From Scilla litardierei (Eukaryota; Streptophyta; Magnoliopsida; Asparagales; Asparagaceae): a stretch of DNA of 64,000 bases. This document shows, one piece after another, positions 1 to 10,415 of this stretch. Every line of letters begins with the position of its first letter. Within the stretch, counting starts at the first letter, position 1. The notes under the pieces are model-generated. The model saw only the letters and a program-made list of their open reading frames with translations, searched no databases and was not told the DNA's origin. Location: contig CM061132.1 of NCBI GenBank assembly GCA_030789695.1, positions 155,106,817 through 155,170,816 on the forward strand. The letters are read 5' to 3'. The translations under genes were made by a program, and so were the position numbers.

Positions 1-545
1 ATGATATCGTCATGAACGGGCCAATACAGAGAACCCCTCTCTTAATCATCGACGGGCTGTACTACATCAATCTCTTCGGCGTCAGCCTAGGCAATCATTA
101 CCTGGACATTCCACCCGAGGTGTTTGCCCGTCGCCATGACGGGACCGGCGGGTGCGTTATCGACTCCGGCAGCAACTACAGTTACTTGGTTGTTGGCGCA
201 TATAATGTACTAACAAGGCTGCTTGTTGCGGTTTTTCGGCTTATGGGGCTATTTCGGGTCGATGGGAGACAGCGCGGGCTTCCCTTCGATATCTGTTTCA
301 AACTGCCGCATGACAATTTCGATAGGGTTCCGTCGCTGACACTGCACCTGCAAGGTGCGAGCCTTCTAGTGGAGCCAAAGCAGCTGTTCATCCTGGACGA
401 TGCGCATGAAGTGTTCTGTCTCGCGGTGCTGCCGGATCCTGACACGTCCGACATCGGGGCGCATCAGCAGTTCAATAAAAGGTTTACCTATGACATTGTG
501 AACAAGGAGCTGTCGTTCGTTCCTGATGACTGCCACGATCCATGA
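1..545 (+). CDS. Nepenthesin-type aspartic protease, 3' end only
   Basis: C-terminal 181 residues of an A1-family (nepenthesin-type) aspartic endopeptidase; the 5' part lies before the window. The reading frame enters at base 3 and stays open to the TGA at 543-545. The second catalytic motif DSGS is present, with its Asp codon at 162-164. The stretch is closely similar to exon 2 of the complete gene at 7456-8884, starting at the equivalent of 8340, and the similarity runs into the 3' UTR. A likely AATAAA polyadenylation signal is at 589-594. Family members are made as secreted or vacuolar pre-proproteins that cleave proteins at acid pH. Nothing in the visible part is broken. Whether the first half is intact cannot be judged here. 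Confidence 0.9.
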   Translation, partial: DIVMNGPIQRTPLLIIDGLYYINLFGVSLGNHYLDIPPEVFARRHDGTGGCVIDSGSNYSYLVVGAYNVLTRLLVAVFRLMGLFRVDGRQRGLPFDICFKLPHDNFDRVPSLTLHLQGASLLVEPKQLFILDDAHEVFCLAVLPDPDTSDIGAHQQFNKRFTYDIVNKELSFVPDDCHDP

Positions 546-1128
546 CCAAGTTTGATACAAATGCCTATTGATGACAATTTCATTGACGAATAAAAATAAC
601 ATAACTGTTTTGATGACTGTTCTTGGTATGTGTACTGAGTAATGGAAAAGTAACTGTGAGTAATGGAAAAGTAACTGCCATATAGGGGCGGGTTGGCTCC
701 AACTCGTGTTGGATCGTGTGATGGTCCAATGCGAGCAGTGGCAGAGCTAGGAATTGTTTTCACACTGGGTTACCGGTCAAATACAAAAAGGATACAAATT
801 AGGTTTGGGATATTGGATTTTGACAGTTAGCGGGCAAGGCTTTTAGAGACATTTTATTCAAAAAGGGGGGGGGGGGGTTTTTGTGGTGATAGGGATTCTG
901 CATTTTCTTTTCTTTTTTTATTAATATGCTTCATTTATGGATCTTTTTGGCTATATGGATCTTCATATCACTACAAAAATGAATGAGAATTTTTTTGAAT
1001 GGAGCTTCTTTTCTGCCTTTGTTTACTATATGGATCTTCATTTCTGGATCTTTTGAAAAAAGTAATGAGAATTTTTTATCAAGTAAATTTTTTCTAAGTA
1101 GAAGAAAAAATTAATGCGCTGCCACAAT
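546..1128. other. 3' flank of the first protease gene, no gene seen
   Basis: The first roughly 115 bases are 3' UTR shared with the second protease gene. A short motif with core GAGTAATGGAAAAGTAACTG is tandemly doubled at about 634-677 here but single downstream of the paralogue (about 8970). The rest is AT-rich, with a run of 13 G at 865-877 and a loosely repeated ATATGGATCTTCAT motif between about 930 and 1040. No coding region was recognised. Confidence 0.6.
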
Positions 1129-1197
1129 TGGACTTGCCAAGTATCGAAACCATGACTTCCATCTTAAGAAATAAATGCTCTACCAACTGGGCTACCT
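1129..1197 (-). repeat. tRNA-Lys-like relic (SINE head or tRNA pseudogene)
   Basis: On the minus strand this stretch has a perfect RNA polymerase III A box (TAGCCCAGTTGG), a CTTAA anticodon-loop-like stretch that would read CTT (Lys), and a B-box-like GGTTTCGATAC at the right spacing. The acceptor and T arms do not pair well, so it is not a good functional tRNA. It could be the head of a tRNA-derived SINE, whose body would lie towards lower coordinates, or a lone tRNA pseudogene. Confidence 0.55.
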
Positions 1198-1374
1198 TTT
1201 GATGTTATAAAGTAGTATGCAGAGTTTTATTCAAATAGTTACCCGGCCTATAGCCCACCTAAGCCCCCTACATAGCTCCGCCCTTGAATGCGAGCTGGTC
1301 CGTCCGATTAGATGTTTAAATTTTTTTCTCTAATCCCTTAATTAATGCAAAAATGACATTCGTTATCCCCACGT

Positions 1375-1375
<1 letters not shown>

Positions 1376-1424
<49 letters not shown>
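1376..1424. repeat. (CT)n microsatellite
   Basis: An uninterrupted CT dinucleotide run of about 24 units, followed by a short C run. It creates low-complexity Arg-Glu reading frames on the minus strand that are not genes. Confidence 0.97.
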
Positions 1425-1426
<2 letters not shown>

Positions 1427-1879
1427 CCTTCCTGTCTGTGAGCGCGTGCAAGGTAAAAACAAAAAGAAGCAAATGTGCACATTTGCAGACGATTCCAAAA
1501 AATAGAATTGGAAAAGAAAGTTTGAGAGACTGTATCGTATCATTGGAGGAACCACCGCTGGGTCCGGGTGTCATGGCATTAGATCTGGCCGACGCTTCTC
1601 GGGCGTCTCTGCCGTTCCCATCGTCGGAGCGGGAGCAGCGACTTCCATCTTGCTAAGAGCATGGCCGGGACCTCCCTCGTAGGCATCACCAGCGAACTTA
1701 TCGGACCGGCGACGATCGGTGCGGGGGTTGGGGTAGACAATGCAAATGTAGAAAGGGGCGGTTGTTAGTGCACGGGTACGAACCCAATACGTGCATCTGC
1801 ATACCCGGCCCGTTTAGAATCCACGACCCAATACCCCCCCGCACTCTCAGCGGGTTACGGCTGAATCGGACAAACGGGT
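1425..1879. other. Unassigned intergenic sequence
   Basis: Moderately GC-rich sequence with only short open frames (for example a 35-residue ATG frame at 1661). No domain, repeat boundary or RNA gene was recognised. Confidence 0.4.
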
Positions 1880-2165
1880 CGTTCGACTGTTGGGCTGACG
1901 CCGACATTTAAGGAAGAGTTATGGGGCCTAGTAAATGGGCAGTCGTTAACTCGAATCCCGGAGAAGATCATGCCACAATCAATGAGAAACGGTTACACAT
2001 CATAAAGAAGGAGCAACATATAAATAGACCAACAAACAAATGTAAATGGATTCCATCTTCAAGGTACGAGGTCTAAGGCATAGAACTCTATCTTCTCATT
2101 TTTACCATTCTTATATTCGAGCGCGCGTCGTCAGTCCAGAGACGAACCTCCAGGGGTGGTATCTG
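1880..2165 (+). mobile_element. Fragment of a Tat-like gypsy LTR (R-region piece)
   Basis: The stretch around 2060-2160 matches, with differences, the LTR of element F at 46440-46560 read on the minus strand, including the shared block GGTACGAGGTCTAAG. It keeps a TATA box (TATAAATA at 2019-2026) and, 45 nt downstream, the AAG/GTACGA splice-donor-like site at 2064 also seen in the LTRs of elements A and C. The downstream half, including the expected splice acceptor, is missing. It is a truncated LTR with approximate borders. Confidence 0.6.
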
Positions 2166-2243
2166 CATGGGAAAACAAACTCATATCAAATTCTTTCAAA
2201 TTAAAATCACTTGAGTTATCTTTCAGTGATACATGAGATGCAG

Positions 2244-2965
2244 CTACAATCTCCATATACTCCCATGCATACTCAGACAATCAAAGAATCGCCATCCTTT
2301 CATCTTCATTATGGATTCTTGTATATCAAAGTGCATTCCTCCACTGAAAAAGCATAGCAGCTCATGTGTGCTTATCCCATGCCTCGTCAATCCATTATCC
2401 AATTCGATGAATCCCCCCCAAGCTTGCCAAAGCGTCTCATCGACGAGCTGGGCAAAGGTGGCTATCTGATCCCTTGGTGTGTGGCGTTGCCTCGCCTGAT
2501 CTCCAATGGTAGAGGTGGCTCCTCCATCAAAATTTTCCCATCCTGACGGTGTTCGTAAAATAATCGAATGCCTACCATGCAAATATGACTGCGCCTGCGA
2601 TATGGCCAGCTAGTTCACATTTTGGTCGAGTTCTTGGAGTTGGTCTTGGGCTATGGTTTTGGTTTCGATCCATTGAGCTTCGTCTCGGAGTTGGTCCTCT
2701 ATTAGCAACTCCAGGTGGGATTTTTGTTGTGGTGGTGTAGGATTAGGGAAGGGAGGTTCATGAGATATGTTGTAGGTATATGATGGTGGGTCGTAGGGGT
2801 GTGTATAATTTTGGCATGAGTAGAGATGTCCCACTGCATCCCACATTTTATACAAAGCCCTGCAACATTTGAAACGTAATCATGACCTCCCGTCTGAGCA
2901 TCTCGTAAGAATAACTCGCTAAAGCTCTCCATATATGATCCATCTGGCATCCATATATTCTCCAA
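2244..2965 (-). pseudogene. Degenerate retrotransposon gag-like remnant
   Basis: Overlapping minus-strand frames (2702-2965, 2610-2855, 2244-2582) read together as the Pro/Tyr/His-rich, then Gln/Asp/Glu-rich C-terminal region common in plant gypsy gag proteins, for example a QLRDEAQWIETK segment followed by QLQELDQNV. Frames shift several times. The neighbouring primer-binding-site relic and LTR-like sequence to the right are in the same orientation, which supports a 5'-LTR, PBS, gag order on the minus strand. The assignment rests on composition and context rather than a clear domain. Confidence 0.35.
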
Positions 2966-3147
2966 GTAGCACCTGCACGTAAAAGATAAGCTAAGAAAAA
3001 ATGTGTCAGTAGCACAGGGAATATCACAAATTGATAAACGGTGGGGGGGGGGGGATTTGTTGTTGTCTTGTTGAGATTTTTATAATTTTTTTTGAATGAA
3101 ACGTAGTCTAGCGAACCCTAATCTAACTATCATCAATCAAATCGCGC

Positions 3148-3166
3148 TTCCCCGGCAATGGAAACA
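3148..3166 (-). other. Degenerate primer-binding site
   Basis: The plus strand reads TTCCCCGGCAATGGAAAC and is followed by AAAAACTTGTTAGAGC. This resembles the plant Athila/Tat junction, where the complement of the tRNA-Asp 3' end (CCCCGGCAACGGCGCCA) abuts the LTR. Three or four bases have changed. It marks the inner edge of a minus-oriented 5' LTR. Confidence 0.5.
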
Positions 3167-4478
3167 AAAACTTGTTAGAGCTTTACAATTCATAACCACA
3201 AGCGCACGACGTCGTAGTAGTGCTTAACGGGTCGTCCGCAGGGAGGCGAATTGATCGAGTACTAGCTCGATTTGGGGTTAGGTGCTAGCTACGCAATCGG
3301 ATTGGAGGGACATGGGGTTTTACGGGGTCTCAACAAAGATAGCGATGTGAGAGCAAATGGAATAGAAATAATAACAAGAATCACAATCAAAGAAACAAGA
3401 GAATGGGCTAAAAATAACAGAAAGGAACGAAAAAATGATAATATCAATAAGGAAAAATAAGTTAAAGACTTATCTCATTCATTTGCAAGGGGGATTGTCA
3501 ATCCCTTTTACAAAATCAAGAGGAAATCCCAAAAATCCCTTCCAAAATCTAATCCTATATCTAAATCTAATCCTAAAAACTTAATAGAACAGTAAAGGGA
3601 TACAAAAACGAGCCTAAAGCTCGGCTCCCCCCAATAACGGCGTCCCCACTGCTTATATACAACCGTAGGATCCGCGTGGATCCGCATCTGTAGCTTCAGA
3701 CCCGCATTCAACACGGCCGCGTGGTTGAACCACGTGGCCACGTTGTCCTCAGAATGCTACGGTTGACGCTTTCGCTTGAGCTGAAGGAGAAATGACACTG
3801 CTGTATGGAGCGAGTCCATACGGCAGTGGGAAATCAGCTTGCTGCTGTTGCTTTGGTTGAGAGGAAATGACACGGCCATATGGAGCTAGTCCATACGGTT
3901 GAATGAAAGTCTTGCGACGCTCCTCTTGCTGTTGGGTTGTAAGATGACACGACCATATGAATAAGATTCATACGACTGTGCAGTGGCTTGGCTGCTCCAG
4001 CTTTCCAGGTTCTTACTCTTTAACTCTAGCTCTTCAATGCTTTAACTTCCTTAGTACTCCAAACTCCAAGTTCTACTTCAGATGTTATCCCTCTCAGATC
4101 ACCTCTCCAGCCACCACTCCAATCTTCCAAGCCCAATGCTCCAGCAATCATTCTTCAAGCTCCATCTCTTCATCCACACTCCACATATTTCATCCAAACA
4201 TATGCTCCAGCTCCACATTCATATGCTCCAAAGCCGTGTAATCATGAAACCAAACCACATATGCCAACCAAGCACCAAAAACTCAAAATCTCGCCATTAA
4301 GCTCCATAATTCCTCGAGTTCACCTGAAATGCACTGGGGAGACCAAAAGCGTAAAAAGGAACAAAAGGTGGTAAAAATGGCAAGGAAAACAAGCCGAAGT
4401 GAGATGGAACGTAAACGAAATGAACGTGAAAACTATATATATAAACGACCTATCAACCTTGCTCGAGAGATTGACTTT
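3167..4478 (-). mobile_element. Athila/Tat-like LTR remnant, minus orientation
   Basis: This begins at the degenerate primer-binding site with the AACTTGTTAGAGC and GGGTCGTCCGCAGGGAGGCG signatures usual near the 3' end of such LTRs. A minus-strand TATA-like TATATAAGC lies at about 3652-3660. The right-hand border was not found: the sequence runs into element A near 4478 without a visible target duplication. No coding region was recognised in it. Confidence 0.45.
3791..3980. repeat. Three spaced near-palindromes
   Basis: Three related segments (about 3798-3826, 3872-3900 and 3950-3980) each follow an ATGACAC box and contain an inverted repeat of the type GTATGGA...TCCATAC. They are about 75 bp apart and degrade from left to right. 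They lie upstream of the minus-strand TATA-like site, so they may be old LTR enhancer units. Confidence 0.6.
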
Positions 4479-4480
4479 GT

Positions 4481-5596
4481 TCATGAACCTAAACTTGTCC
4501 CAGGGGCCACGGTTAGGATAATGGTATCATTCAACTCAGACGAATCTAAGTTGGTAATGACAAGACTCCGCTTTGGCTTCTTATTCTCGGCCTCGACCTC
4601 CTCAAATTCAGCCGAAAGGTTCTTCTTCCTCCTCTTCAACGATTGAGTCGATTGGGGATCATCATGAACCATTCGGGATAGATCCTCGGTAGCCTTAATT
4701 GCTCCACTCTCCAGAAGACCCATCTGAAGGGAAGGCACATCCTTTTTAGCTTCTTTAATAGAAGCTTCATGCACTTCCCACGCACCTGGTTCGACTTGGT
4801 ATTCCAGTTTGACCATACCTGCGAAGACGAGTTAAAGTTCAAGAAGAAGAAAACAGGCTAAAGGCGAGCGAGAGATTTGACCTTTCGTCCACATAGTCTT
4901 GACCAGCATCTGGTCAGACAATAGCCATTTTGTCGATTTGCGCCCCTAAGGCAACTTTAATAGAAAAGTAGCAATCTTTTCTTCCTCCTTAGAAAGGGGT
5001 TTGTCTTCATTCATGGCGAGCTCGGGATTCCCCCATCGGGTGAAGAAACTTGCCTCGCCAGGAAATATCACAAACACAAATTGGGCTTTTCATTTTGGGT
5101 TAGAGGTAGGAAGATCATTAAACAATCTCCTGCTGCGACGAGCGATGATCAGGTACCAACCTATAGACTAAAGAGGGGGTACTCTAAAAAAGAAGTTGAC
5201 CAATCCCATGGATGGTTCAACTCCGTTCAGCACACACAACGCTAAAAAGCTAACCAGTATGTCCACCGCATTCGGCATCAATTGACAAAGGGAAAGACTC
5301 AGTGTTTTCAATACACATAGCATGAAGGGGTGCATGGGAAATCGAAGCCCATGGTGAAAAGCTTTGACATAAACCCCAACTTCGAAATCTCTAGGAGAAT
5401 GAACACTCTCCTCCATACGAGGCAACCTAATCTGGTAATCGCACCTTACATATCTTCTCTGAAAGTCAGGGAACTGGTCAGCTACCACTCGAGAGGCTTG
5501 GCCAGAAACTAGGTCAGGTGCGATGGCTTCTCCTTCGTCTTTTCTAGGGACGGGAGCTGAGGTTCCAGCGGAGGCGCACGGGGAGGAGGAAGCCAT
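4481..5596 (-). pseudogene. Antisense gene of a Tat-like element (putative gypsy-type transposon domain), element A copy
   Basis: Exon 1 starts at the ATG at 5594-5596 (first residues MASSSPCASAG, preceded by a usable plant context) and carries the conserved block RYVRCDYQIRLPR followed by EVGVYVKAF, GLRFPMHPF and SLCQLMPNA. This is the putative gypsy-type transposon domain also present in elements C and F. Its frame breaks after about 142 residues, but homologous reading continues to about 4882 in other frames. A 63-base intron (4881-4819, AAG/GTCAAA to TCGCAG) precedes exon 2, which opens with Gly-Met and has a Lys/Glu-rich C-terminal part. The 3' end is lost at the element border. The protein's function is unknown. 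The gene lies antisense to the element's own transcript. Confidence 0.7.
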
Positions 5597-5906
5597 GGTC
5601 AGAGGTTGAAGTTCAATTCAAGAATGCGTAAGACGATGAAGTTTTTCTCTATCCAAAACTACATTATCAAGGTAAAGGTATGACTATCGATTATTTGGGC
5701 AATCTCATCATCTAGAGACACGTGTCGACGATCCGAGCGTACCCTTATCTCGGATTTTGAACCGACGCAGCGTCCAAATGAGAAGAGTTGAATTTTTTGC
5801 GCTTAAACTCGAATAATTTCGATTCGACTACCGTGCCCCATTAATGAGACATCACGTCCCTTGACCCCAACATGCAAATCGGCTGAGCCCAAGTGATGGG
5901 GGCCAT

Positions 5907-6668
5907 TGTTAAATCATTGGGCTAGCACTCGATGAAGTGAAAATATAGTCGCTAAGAAGCCTACAAGGATAGCGCCTGGGCCCACTAAGCACACGAGATC
6001 CACAAAGGATGGTAGCCGTTAATATGGTCAAAGCTTGCATACCATCTGCCCGTTGAGCTTCCGCTGCTTAAGGAGGCGGTTAATAATGAGCTCATAAATG
6101 GCGGGAGAAGTGGACAACAGTTATACTTATTTATGAGAAATGATTATACCACCATAATTGGTGATCGTTATTCCCAACGTCATTGAACAGACACTTCAGT
6201 ATAAATAAAGAGGGTACAAACAGAAGAATGGACAGACTACAGAGGTACGAAATACCAAATACTCTGACAATTTTATCTCTCTCCACTCTTATAATTCTTC
6301 CTCCAAATTAGCTTGAGGTGACTGACTCGGGACGATCCCTCTTGGTCGATCTTGAAAGCCCCAAGCCTTTCTTACGTCCAATACTAACTTAAGCATCAGA
6401 GGGAATTTGGGCCGGAACCCAAATCCGACCCCCCTAATGACTGTTTGTGATGCAGTTTATTCGAGGTTCGACCCATCACCAAGGTCGAATGGTGGTCGTG
6501 TTCGAGCCGAGAGATTGATCGAGCTCCAGTCTAGCGCTCGTAGCTCGACCTTCATCGACCACGGTTATACCAACCGATGGTCCCACTTCACCAACTGACG
6601 AGGCTTCAGCTCGACAAATGAGTCCACGTCAGTCCTTTCTATAGTTGACCGGAACCCATTCGTCAACA
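5907..6668 (+). repeat. 3' LTR of element A
   Basis: It starts TGTTAAATCATTGGGC directly after the purine tract and ends TTCGTCAACA, giving TG...CA termini and 762 bp. It contains TATAAATA at 6200 and the block GCATCAGAGGGAATTTGG near 6396, shared with the LTRs of C, F and K. The 5' LTR is not in the window. Confidence 0.75.
6200..6455 (+). promoter_or_regulatory. LTR promoter TATA box and candidate leader intron (element A)
   Basis: TATAAATA begins at 6200. Exactly 45 nt later is the donor-like AGAG/GTACGA (6245), and a pyrimidine-flanked TGATGCAG ends at 6455, giving a possible 211-nt intron. The same layout occurs in C (214 nt) and F (212 nt). Confidence 0.5.
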
Positions 6669-7455
6669 AGTTCCATGTTCGGATTCCGCATTTCTAAGAC
6701 TGATGTTCTTTTCATGTATTAAGGGGTAAACATATATAGCAATAGTATGCCAATTCAAGCTGCAAAACCCTAGCATACTCTTCAAATTTTCTGATCTCCT
6801 CCATTTTAACTCGATCTAACTTTAGCATTTTGAGAGGCTCATAAGAGAATTATACACTCTGTAACTGGTGTCAGACTGTGCAGATCAAAGGAGTATTAGT
6901 GGCCTAGATTGCTTCCTTCATCCTTGCAAACTATATATGATGTTAGTTATGCACCTAGTCTTACTAGCCGAGTTTCATATTGTTGTTGTTTGTAATCAGA
7001 AAACAAGTGCAAAAGATAAGAGAATAGCACTGTTGAACTTGCTTGAATCAGTGGAATTTGTAGAGTTTAGTGGTGCTGGATTAGGGGCATCCGGAGCCTC
7101 TCATGCATGGGATGAGTAAAACGGTTTGTTACATGTGCAAGGTACGAGCAGCCAATTTCAAATTTAATTTTGTTATGTAAGATTTCCTAAGTTATCCTAA
7201 TTAGAACATTAATGGATTTCAGCACGGTAATAAACAACCATTTTTCAGCGGTTACATATGGGTTGTTGCAAAGATTAAATAATGCGTGCTTAATTACTGA
7301 TTATTTGAAATATAAACAGACCAATGATTAAAAAACCCCCAGATAATTTTGGAAATCTCCAAGCATGCAACTACTCCATGAGCTTAATGGGTATTTAAAT
7401 GTTTGCCAACAAGTGTTAATATTCATCCCTTAATTAATATAACTCAAACGTTTCC
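6669..7455. other. Upstream region of the complete protease gene
   Basis: AT-rich intergenic DNA. A TATA-like TATTTAAAT lies about 65 bases before the protease start codon. An 83-residue open frame at 6868-7119 lacks an ATG start and has no recognisable features. No repeat boundary was seen. Confidence 0.45.
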
Positions 7456-8884
7456 ATGGCCCGAGTTCTCCTCCTCCTCTCCTTCATCATAACAATCGCC
7501 GGCACCACCACTATGTCCGCTGATGCGGCCGGTTTCAGCCTCGAACTGATCCACCCCTTCTCGCCTCGCTCGCCCCTCTATCCGGGCAACCTCACTAAAC
7601 CCCAACTCGCCCAAAGACTCATCGAACTCTCTCACTCCCGCATATCTGCTCTCAAGCGCTCCATCATACAGCATCAGCCTCAGGCCAGCACCACCGCGAT
7701 TCGCCCACCTTTGATGGAGACCGCCGGCTGGTACCTAGTCGTCCTGAACGTTGGCACGGGCCCAGGTCAGAAAACATACCATCTCGTCATGGACACCGGC
7801 AGCAGCCTCACGTGGACACAATGCCTCCCCTGCGACCCCTGCTTCCGGCAGAACGCGCCCACATTCGACCCGTCCCTCTCCGCCTCCTACCATCCTCTCT
7901 CCTGCGACGACCCCCTGTGCGTCCCTCCGAATTACCGGTGCCAGGACGGCAGGTGCACGTACAGAATCTCCTACGCCGACCACTCTCAAGTCAGGGGGAT
8001 CGTCTCTAGAGATACTTTCACTTTCCATTCGTCCACGGGACAAATGCAGTCCTTCCCAAATCTAGCATTCGGTGGGTGACCTCGGATTCGAATCTTCTCC
8101 CCTTTCGTTTCTTTTGCGTGCACGTGTCTAATAGAACATTATGTACACAAATCTCGCAGGATGTACTCAATCATTTACCGGCCTACGTGGCTTTACCGGC
8201 GTCCCATCGGGCATCTTCGGGCTGGACGCCGGCCGGGAGTCCTTCTTGACCCAACTGAGCGACCACACCCGCGGGCGATTCTCCTACTGCCTCCTGCCTT
8301 ACGGTCTGACCGGCGAGAATTACCTGCGATTCGGGGATGATATCGTCATGAACGGGCCAATACAGAGAACCCCTCTCACAATCATCAACGGGCTGTACTA
8401 CATCAATCTCATCGGCGTCACCCTAGGCAATTATAACCTGGACATTCCACCCGATGTGTTTGCCCGTCGCCATGACGGGACCGGCGGGTGCGTCATCGAC
8501 TCCGGCAGCGGCTACAGCTACATGGTTGTTGGCGCATATAATGCACTAACAACGGTGCTCGTTGCAGTTTTGCGGCTTATGGGGTTTTTTCGGGTAGATG
8601 GGAGAGGGGGGTACAGGCTTCCCTTCGATATATGTTACAAACTGCCGCATGACAATTTCGATAGGGTTCCGTCGCTGACACTGCACCTGCAAGGCGCGGA
8701 CCTCACGGTGGAGCCAAGACAGCTGTTCTTCCTGGACGATGCGCATGGAGTGTTCTGTCTCGCGGTGATGCCGGATCCTGACATGACCGACATAGGGGCG
8801 CATCAGCAGTTCAACAAAAGGTTTACCTACGACATTGTGAACAGCGAGCTGTCGTTCGTTCATGATGACTGCCACGATCCATGA
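7456..8884 (+). CDS. Nepenthesin-type aspartic protease, two exons (7456-8071, 8160-8884)
   Basis: Secreted or vacuolar A1-family aspartic endopeptidase, 446 residues. Residues 1-25 form a hydrophobic signal peptide (MARVLLLLSFIITIAG...). A propeptide follows to about residue 90. The catalytic dyad is Asp113 in DTGSS and Asp319 in DSGSG. The nepenthesin-type Cys-rich insert lies between them (CLPCDPC, then CDDPLC and CQDGRC), followed by the flap region ISYADHSQVRG. The start is the first ATG before the signal peptide. The exons join in phase 1 so that AFG continues as CTQSF, as in the family. The length is normal for the family. A tandem partial copy is at 1-545 and the polyadenylation signal AATAAA is at 8928-8933. 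Substrate and biological role cannot be read from the sequence; relatives act in protein turnover, defence or senescence. Confidence 0.92.
8072..8159 (+). other. Intron of the protease gene (88 bp)
   Basis: Donor G/GTGGGT at 8072 and acceptor CTCGCAG ending at 8159. Without splicing the frame stops at 8077-8079. With splicing the codon for Gly206 is rebuilt and the protein continues into the conserved Cys207 region. Confidence 0.85.
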
Positions 8885-9171
8885 CCAAATTTGATTTTAA
8901 TGCCTGTTGTTGCCCATTTCCTTGAAGAATAAAATAAATATTTTGATGAGTACTGTTTTTGGTATGTGTATTGAGTAATGGAAAAGTAACTACTATGTAT
9001 CTTATTAACATCGAGCTACCCCCTTGCCATTAATGCACATCTATGCTAAGTTGCACAACAAAATGCACTAGCGTGGAACGCATGACACAACAGGATAACA
9101 ACGAATATGAAAAATTATACTCAAAATAGATATATGGAAAAAACGTGTTTACCAACTTTTAAAAACTTGCA
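8885..9171. other. 3' UTR and flank of the protease gene
   Basis: This holds the shared 3' UTR (polyadenylation signal 8928-8933, GAGTAATGGAAAAGTAACT near 8970) and then AT-rich DNA up to the border of solo LTR K. No gene was seen. Confidence 0.6.
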
Positions 9172-10286
9172 TGTTTACGGGTGAATTTTCACTGCTGAAT
9201 TGTTGACCGGAGGGTGCGAGGTCAACGCGGTCAAAGGAGACGTGCGGGACCTCCGGGATGTCGTGGCTGTCACGTGAGACGGAGATGACGCTTGGGGTCG
9301 ATCAACGGCACGTTCGCTTGAGCAGGAAGGTGCGGATCCGTTCTTTGATGCGCCAAGGGGTAGTCTCGGCGGGATGACAACCTCCGGGATCGATTGAAGG
9401 CGGAGTCGCTCGGTGAGGGACGTGCGGATCCTCGCGTCGGCTTGCCGAAGGGTAGCTTCGGCGTAGCGACGACCTCCTGGTGGTGGAGAAGAGCGGACTC
9501 GGGGACGAGGACGCTCGGCTCCGGCTGGGAAGACGCTGAGGGCCGAGTAGCCTCGGCGTCGCTGGATCTCCTGGACCTGAATAAACGAGAGAGCTCGTCA
9601 GGGGGGTCGGACCTTGGTTCCGACCAATTACCATCCGATGCCAAAATCAGATCTGGCCTGATAAGTGCTCGGTGGGATCGAGTATGGCTCGCAAAGAGGC
9701 CGATCCACGAGTCCTCGGGCCGAGCTTTGGAGGAGAAATATTCAAGGTGGAAGAAGGTGTAAGAGTGTTAGTATGTGATACCATTGTTGTAGATCTCGGA
9801 GATCCGCCCTTGGTGATGATGCCGCCTTCCTCTTCAAATAGGGGAATCCCCTAGTAATGGGTCATGATGAGACATCGTGGTCGTCATTGATGAGGTCGTG
9901 CTAATGGGGAATGTTGACCCCAATAATTGTCATGCTTTAGGAGAGATGAATGCCATTAAGGCGGAGTGATGGCATTGAAAGTGGCCACCATAATTGGTTG
10001 GTGATGGCCATGAAGTCGGGCCCTGATTGGCGAGCCATGATGGCTGTCGTGATGGCACGGGACGGTTGCCATAATTGGCGAGCCATGATGGCTGGAGAGT
10101 GATGGCCATTAAGTCGGGCCATAATTTCCTCCACTATGGAAGTGGGCAATCCTTTGGGCCTTCGTCTTGGGTGGAGAAGCGCGACCCGCCCGTAAGATTC
10201 TTGGGCCGGAGCCCAAGGCCGTATTAGGCCGGTTGACTGGACGTGGTTGACTTGGCTCCTCCGGGCCCGGCCAAAATAGTTGTATC
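9172..10286 (-). mobile_element. Solo LTR K, Tat-like gypsy, minus orientation
   Basis: On the minus strand it runs from TGATACAACTATTTTGGCC to a CCCGTAAACA end (1,115 bp, TG...CA). It is a diverged relative of the LTR of element C: both share the start (C begins TGTTACGCCTATTTGACC), the internal block GCATCGGA followed by GGTCGGAACCAAGGTCC, and the terminal sequence TTGACC...GGTCAAC...GCAGTGA. No internal element sequence adjoins it. The flanking pentamers TTGCA and TTACC are only partly alike, so the target duplication is decayed or absent. Long open frames inside it reflect GC richness. Confidence 0.7.
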
Positions 10287-10415
10287 ATTACCAAAAGCAA
10301 ACACCACTTTGCTTTTCAATGTGCTAAACACCTTCCTTAGTATCCTATAAATTTCACTCACCCCTAGACAACTACGAACAGAGTGAAAATTCTGATTATG
10401 CCATAAATAATTGAG

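Larger units (their letters stand above)
4479..6668 (+). mobile_element. Element A: 5'-truncated Tat-like gypsy element
   Basis: It contains an antisense gene relic (4481-5596), a purine tract GTGATGGGGGCCAT at 5893-5906 and a 3' LTR (5907-6668). The order matches the right-hand half of element C (antisense gene, polypurine tract, 3' LTR), so the sense strand is plus. The 5' LTR, gag and tandem array are missing, apparently removed at the border near 4479. No target duplication can be tested. Confidence 0.75.

Noticed and set aside
1316..1574. Arg-Glu repeat reading frames
   Set aside because: They are products of the (CT)n microsatellite.
6868..7119. 83-residue frame upstream of the protease gene
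   Set aside because: No ATG start, no recognisable motif, AT-rich intergenic setting.
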